From the NCBI RefSeq assembly GCF_019264375.1, contig NZ_JAHVAI010000002.1, forward strand, positions 186,001-250,000: 64,000 bases of DNA. Direction: 5' to 3'. Below the pieces are notes generated by a model. That model was not told where the DNA came from. It did not search any database and saw only the letters and a program-made list of their open reading frames with translations. The stretch comes from Sedimentimonas flavescens. Lineage in GTDB: Bacteria > Pseudomonadota > Alphaproteobacteria > Rhodobacterales > Rhodobacteraceae. Made by a program: the position numbers and the translations under genes. Shown piece by piece: positions 61,197 through 64,000 of this stretch; position 1 is the stretch's first letter; each line of letters opens with the position of its first letter.

Positions 61197-61571
61197 GGTA
61201 TCCTCTCTGTTTAGCAGCGACGCGCCCTGGGCGCGTCCGGACCGGTTCATCCGGCCTCCGAATGCGCCGATTAACTGCTTGGTCAAAATTCCTGTCAAGC
61301 CAAACCCTGTGTATCGGCACAACAAAATGTTAGCGCGCAAACTGGCGTAGCGGTGCACGGAGGCTGATCAAGACACCTGCCGGGCGTGTCACAGATCTTG
61401 ATCGCACGCGTGCATTTGCGCCAAGACCTGTCCCTTGCCGCGCGGCTGTGCCTCTACCCCTTTACCGGGTGTTTTGCCTCTATCGCTGCGGGGGCCAGCT
61501 TAACCTTGCGCAGATCTTGCCCTATACTCCGGGCCTTCGCCTGATCTGATTTTTTGCCACAAAGGATTGCC
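61197..61571. other. 375-base intergenic region between peptide ABC operon and gpx
   Basis: No gene supported. It contains the operon promoter (61270-61298) and a nested dyad: TGCACG (61354-61359) with CGTGCA (61409-61414) outside GATCAAGA (61366-61373) with TCTTGATC (61396-61403), which could fold as a two-part stem with a 22-base loop or be two operator half-sites. A short CA/GC-rich stretch (61430-61520) shows no clear structure; TATACT at 61527 may be the -10 of the plus-strand gene. Confidence 0.5.
61270..61298 (-). promoter_or_regulatory. Promoter of the peptide ABC operon
   Basis: Minus-strand TTGACA (exact -35), 17-base spacer, GTTAAT (four of six -10 matches), about 75 bases upstream of the binding-protein start. 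The spacer includes TTGACCAAG and the flanking TTGG...CCAA pair suggests a possible operator overlapping it. Confidence 0.55.
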
Positions 61572-62108
61572 ATGCTTCGCCGGACCTTCCTGAGCCTCGC
61601 CCTTGTTGCCGCCGCTCTGCCCGCGCTTGCGGGTGAACCGATGCCGCGCTTTACCTTTCCCTCGGCCGATGGAGGTGAGATCGACACGGTGGATTGGGCG
61701 GGCCATACGGTTCTGGTGACGAACACCGCCTCGCTGTGCGGCTTTGCCCCGCAGCTCGAAACGCTTCAGGATCTGCATGAAGAGCTTGGTCCGAAGGGGC
61801 TGATCGTGATCACGGTACCCTCGAACGATTTCAATCAGGAACTAGCCACCGCCAAGGAAGCCAAGAGCTATTGCGCGCTGAACTTCGGCCTTGATCTGCC
61901 GATGACCGACATCCTGCACGTCGCCAAGGGCGAGGTTCACCCGTTTTACGCCTGGCTGCGCGACACCGAAGGCTTCACGCCCAGTTGGAACTTCAACAAG
62001 GTTCTGATCGGGCCGGACGGGCGTGTCGTCGGAACCTACGGCGCCTTCGTCAAACCCACTTCGCCCAGCCTGCGCAACGCCATCGATAGCCTCATGCCGC
62101 AAGGCTGA
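61572..62108 (+). CDS. Periplasmic glutathione-peroxidase-like protein
   Basis: Thioredoxin-fold peroxidase of 178 residues with a signal peptide (about 1-20, ending LPALA). The peroxidatic Cys is in NTASLCGFAPQLETL, followed by VPSNDFNQE, and the C-terminal WNFNKVLIGPDG block is typical of GPx. Being exported, it would use periplasmic thiols or thioredoxin-like partners rather than cytoplasmic glutathione. AAAGGATT precedes the start. Upstream of the SQR-like gene and on the same strand, 105 bases apart. Confidence 0.9.
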   Translation: MLRRTFLSLALVAAALPALAGEPMPRFTFPSADGGEIDTVDWAGHTVLVTNTASLCGFAPQLETLQDLHEELGPKGLIVITVPSNDFNQELATAKEAKSYCALNFGLDLPMTDILHVAKGEVHPFYAWLRDTEGFTPSWNFNKVLIGPDGRVVGTYGAFVKPTSPSLRNAIDSLMPQG

Positions 62109-62153
62109 GAACAGGCGCCTGCCTATTGCACGGAACTGCCACTTTGACGGGGC

Positions 62154-62182
62154 TTGTCCCTGACCGACCTGCGAAATACATT
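62154..62182 (+). promoter_or_regulatory. Candidate promoter of the SQR-like gene
   Basis: TTGTCC, 17-base spacer, TACATT (four of six matches each), 32 bases upstream of the start. The -10 lies inside the ATTC-N8-GAAT palindrome, the position expected if a repressor blocks transcription. Confidence 0.45.
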
Positions 62183-62197
62183 CACGCCGATGAATGT
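62178..62197. promoter_or_regulatory. SqrR/BigR-type operator (ATTC-N8-GAAT)
   Basis: Perfect inverted repeat ACATTCA-N6-TGAATGT, containing ATTC (62180-62183), eight bases and GAAT (62192-62195). This is the binding pattern reported for the persulfide-responsive ArsR-family repressors SqrR/BigR of Rhodobacter and relatives. It overlaps the candidate -10 of the SQR-like gene, so the gene is probably derepressed by sulfide/persulfide. Confidence 0.65.
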
Positions 62198-62213
62198 AAG
62201 CCCGGAGCCAACC

Positions 62214-63341
62214 ATGTCTCAGATCGTCATCCTCGGCTCGGGCTTTGCCGCCCTGAGTGCCATCCGCGAGTTGCGCCGCCAGGGCAGCAATGCCGAGATT
62301 ACCGTGATCTCGCCACGCGATGAGCTGCACTACGTCCCCTCAAGCATCTGGATCCCGGCAGGTGTCCGCAAGGCCGAGAACCTACGCCTGCCGCTGCGCC
62401 GCTTCTTCGAGCGTCACAACGTCAAGTTCATCAAGGCCGCGGTGACGGGCCTCAGCGCCGCCGAGAAACGCATCGACACCGACGCAGGCCCGGTCACGGC
62501 AGATCAGATCCTGATTGCCACCGGCGGGCGCTTCATCCGCAAGCTGCCGGGGATCGAGCACGCGATCATCCCCTGCGAGGGGATCGCGGCGGCCGAGGCG
62601 ATGTCCGCGAAGCTGGCGGGCCTTGACGGCGGCACCATCGCCATCGGCATGGCCACGAACCCCAACGAACCCGGTGCGATGCGCGGCGGGCCGATGTTCG
62701 AATATCTCTTCATCCTCGACACGCTGCTGTGCCGTCAGGGCCGCCGCGACCGCTTCGAGCTGGTGTTCTTCAGCCCCTCGGACCGCCCCGGCGCACGGCT
62801 TGGTGAAAAGGCGGTGGACGGGTTGCTGGTCGAAATGAAGCGTCGCGGGATCGAGACGCGGCTTGGCCACAAGATGGTCCGCATCGACCCCGACCGCGTG
62901 GTGACCGAGGGCGGCGAGATCCCGGCCGACCTGATCCTGTTCCAGCCCGGCATGACCGGCCCGGCGTGGCTGGCGCAATCGGATCTGCCGCTGTCGCCCG
63001 GCGGGATGGTGCGCGCCGATGCTGGCTGCCGGGTCGAGGGGACCGATGCGATCTGGGTTGCGGGCGATGCGGGAAGCTACCCCGGCCCCGACTGGATGCC
63101 CAAACAGGCGCACCAGGCCGATTTGCAGGCCAAGGCGGCGGCGGCGAATATCGCGGCGGTGCTGCAAGGCCGCTCGCCCGATGCGACCTTCGTGGCCGAG
63201 CTGATCTGCATCATGGATTCGCTCGACAAGGGGATGCTGGTGTTCCGGCGCGGCAAGCTCAACATCGTGCTGCCCGCGCTGCGGCCGCTACACTGGGTCA
63301 AGCGCATGTTCGAGCGCCACTACCTGCGCGCCTTCCGCTAA
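62214..63341 (+). CDS. Sulfide:quinone oxidoreductase-like flavoprotein
   Basis: Two-domain FAD protein of 375 residues. VILGSGFAALSAIRELRRQG (5-24), ILIATGGRF (99-107) and IWVAGDAGSYPGPDWMPKQAHQADLQ (280-305) mark FAD and SQR-family regions. Cys occur at 121 (IIPCEG), 173, 272 and 332 (LICIMD); Cys121 and Cys332 are in positions like the redox Cys of SQR. Sulfide oxidation to persulfide/sulfur at the membrane is the best guess; related flavocytochrome c or other sulfur oxidoreductases are alternatives. No signal peptide. Start 62214 has GGAGCC. Regulated by the upstream SqrR-type site. Confidence 0.78.
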   Translation: MSQIVILGSGFAALSAIRELRRQGSNAEITVISPRDELHYVPSSIWIPAGVRKAENLRLPLRRFFERHNVKFIKAAVTGLSAAEKRIDTDAGPVTADQILIATGGRFIRKLPGIEHAIIPCEGIAAAEAMSAKLAGLDGGTIAIGMATNPNEPGAMRGGPMFEYLFILDTLLCRQGRRDRFELVFFSPSDRPGARLGEKAVDGLLVEMKRRGIETRLGHKMVRIDPDRVVTEGGEIPADLILFQPGMTGPAWLAQSDLPLSPGGMVRADAGCRVEGTDAIWVAGDAGSYPGPDWMPKQAHQADLQAKAAAANIAAVLQGRSPDATFVAELICIMDSLDKGMLVFRRGKLNIVLPALRPLHWVKRMFERHYLRAFR

Positions 63342-63345
63342 GCGA

Positions 63346-63377
63346 AAAGGCCGGCGATCCTGAGATCACCGGCCTTT
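63346..63377. terminator. Bidirectional terminator between SQR-like gene and mttB
   Basis: Stem AAAGGCCGG...CCGGCCTTT extended by CGATC/GATCA with one mismatch, 4-base loop. It lies between convergent stops (63341 and 63382) and has T-rich ends on both strands. Confidence 0.75.
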
Positions 63378-63381
63378 CAGA

Positions 63382-64000
63382 TCACATGAAGGCGTCGGGC
63401 TCCGCGGCCTTCTTCCTGGCCACATATTCGGCCAGCGCCTCGGCGGTGCCGGGGTCGATGTCCGGGGCCTGATACTCGCCCAGCATCTTCTCGACCCGCT
63501 TTTCGGCCAGCGCCATGGTGTCGCGCGCGCCTTCCTCTTCCCAGGTCTCGAAGGGCTTGTAGTCAAGCAGGTCGGTCTTCCAGAACGCGGTCTTGAAGTT
63601 GGCCTGCGTGTGGCCGCAGCCGAGGTAGTGGCCACCCGGCCCCACTTCGCGCAGCGCATCCATGCCCTGACCGTTCTCGCTCATGTCCACACCGGCCGCA
63701 AGGCGGTGCAGGATGCCCAGCTGATCGGCGTCCATCACGTATTTCTCGTAGGACGAGACCAGACCGCCTTCCAGCCAACCGCAAGCGTGCAGCATGAAGT
63801 TCACGCCCGACAGAAGGCCGATATTCAGGCTGTTCGCCGTTTCATAGGCCGCCTGCGCGTCGGGCAGTTTCGAGCCGCAGAACGACCCGGCCGAGCGGTA
63901 GGGCAGCCCCAGACGCCGGGCCAGCTGACCCGCACCAAGCGTGATCTGCGCCGCTTCCGGGGTGCCGAAGGTCGGCGCGCCCGAGTTCATGTCGATCGAG
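63382..64000 (-). CDS. MttB-family methyltransferase (partial, runs off right edge)
   Basis: C-terminal ~205 residues of a trimethylamine/glycine-betaine-type methyltransferase (MttB superfamily); the N-terminus lies beyond base 64000. It has NSGAPTFGTPEAAQITLGAGQLARRLGLPYRSAGSFCGSK, YETANSLNIGLLSGVNFMLHACGWLEGGLVSSYEK and CGHTQANFKTAFWKTDLLDY. The reading continues in frame to the window edge with no internal stop or Pyl codon, so it is a non-pyrrolysine member, which in Rhodobacterales are often tied to betaine or quaternary amine demethylation. Other genes of such pathways (corrinoid protein, MtgA) are not seen. Confidence 0.85.
   Translation of the reverse strand, partial: SIDMNSGAPTFGTPEAAQITLGAGQLARRLGLPYRSAGSFCGSKLPDAQAAYETANSLNIGLLSGVNFMLHACGWLEGGLVSSYEKYVMDADQLGILHRLAAGVDMSENGQGMDALREVGPGGHYLGCGHTQANFKTAFWKTDLLDYKPFETWEEEGARDTMALAEKRVEKMLGEYQAPDIDPGTAEALAEYVARKKAAEPDAFM

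Overview
The window looks like a chromosomal segment of a Rhodobacterales (Rhodobacteraceae/Paracoccaceae) alphaproteobacterium. It is GC-rich, carries the start of a gene transfer agent (GTA) head cluster in the Rhodobacter order, has PII-GlnA and FabD/FabG/AcpP/FabF arrangements, a Tad pilus locus, an MttB-family gene and an SqrR-like operator. I do not assign a genus.

Layout. Positions 1-5351 (minus) hold GTA genes g1-g6: terminase small and large subunits, portal, a small membrane protein, prohead protease, major capsid, and a head-tail connector cut by the left edge. A promoter-like element followed by a terminator-like hairpin lies in the leader before g1, and a second hairpin separates terminase from portal. 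Positions 5560-11698 (minus) hold mltG, fabF, thpR, acpP, fabG and fabD, with one DUF2726-type gene inserted on the opposite strand. Positions 11843-13694 contain a cytochrome b561-YceI fusion converging with a stand-alone secreted YceI. Then come glnA-glnB (minus), the NAD(P)HX repair gene nnrDE, tRNA-Leu(UAG), a DUF4239-like membrane protein, trigger factor, a secreted conserved hypothetical, and rpsF-rpsR-rplI.

Positions 22259-26293 carry a small membrane protein, an EamA transporter, an FAH-family hydrolase and an orphan N6-adenine methyltransferase. After a 349-base gap and pepT comes a polyamine locus (27940-35696): a class III aminotransferase, a GntR/FCD regulator with three TGATCA-centred candidate operators, the potFGHI transporter and a PuuB-like amine oxidase. 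These would import putrescine-like amines and open their catabolism.

Positions 35773-38940 form a tightly coupled four-gene cassette (LpxH-like phosphoesterase, GT21-like glycosyltransferase, DedA protein, GT2 glycosyltransferase), each start overlapping the previous stop as ATGA. After an AT-rich spacer comes a probable exopolysaccharide operon (39237-44018): UDP-glucuronate decarboxylase-like enzyme, GalE, a cellulose-synthase-like membrane GT2, and a secreted GH26-like hydrolase. Positions 44609-54746 (minus) are a Tad/Flp pilus locus: flp, cpaB, tadG, two TadE/F pseudopilins, cpaE, cpaF, tadB, tadC, a LuxR-type regulator and the prepilin peptidase. No secretin gene is present in it. Positions 54992-61196 (minus) are a dipeptide/oligopeptide ABC operon ending in an M19 dipeptidase. 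A periplasmic glutathione-peroxidase-like gene and an SQR-like flavoprotein follow, the latter preceded by a perfect ATTC-N8-GAAT palindrome. An MttB-family methyltransferase runs off the right edge.

Most of the window is ordinary core and accessory metabolism. The least explained parts are the coupled glycolipid-like cassette, the exopolysaccharide operon with its altered QxxRW motif, the orphan methyltransferase, and the regulatory hairpins of the GTA cluster.
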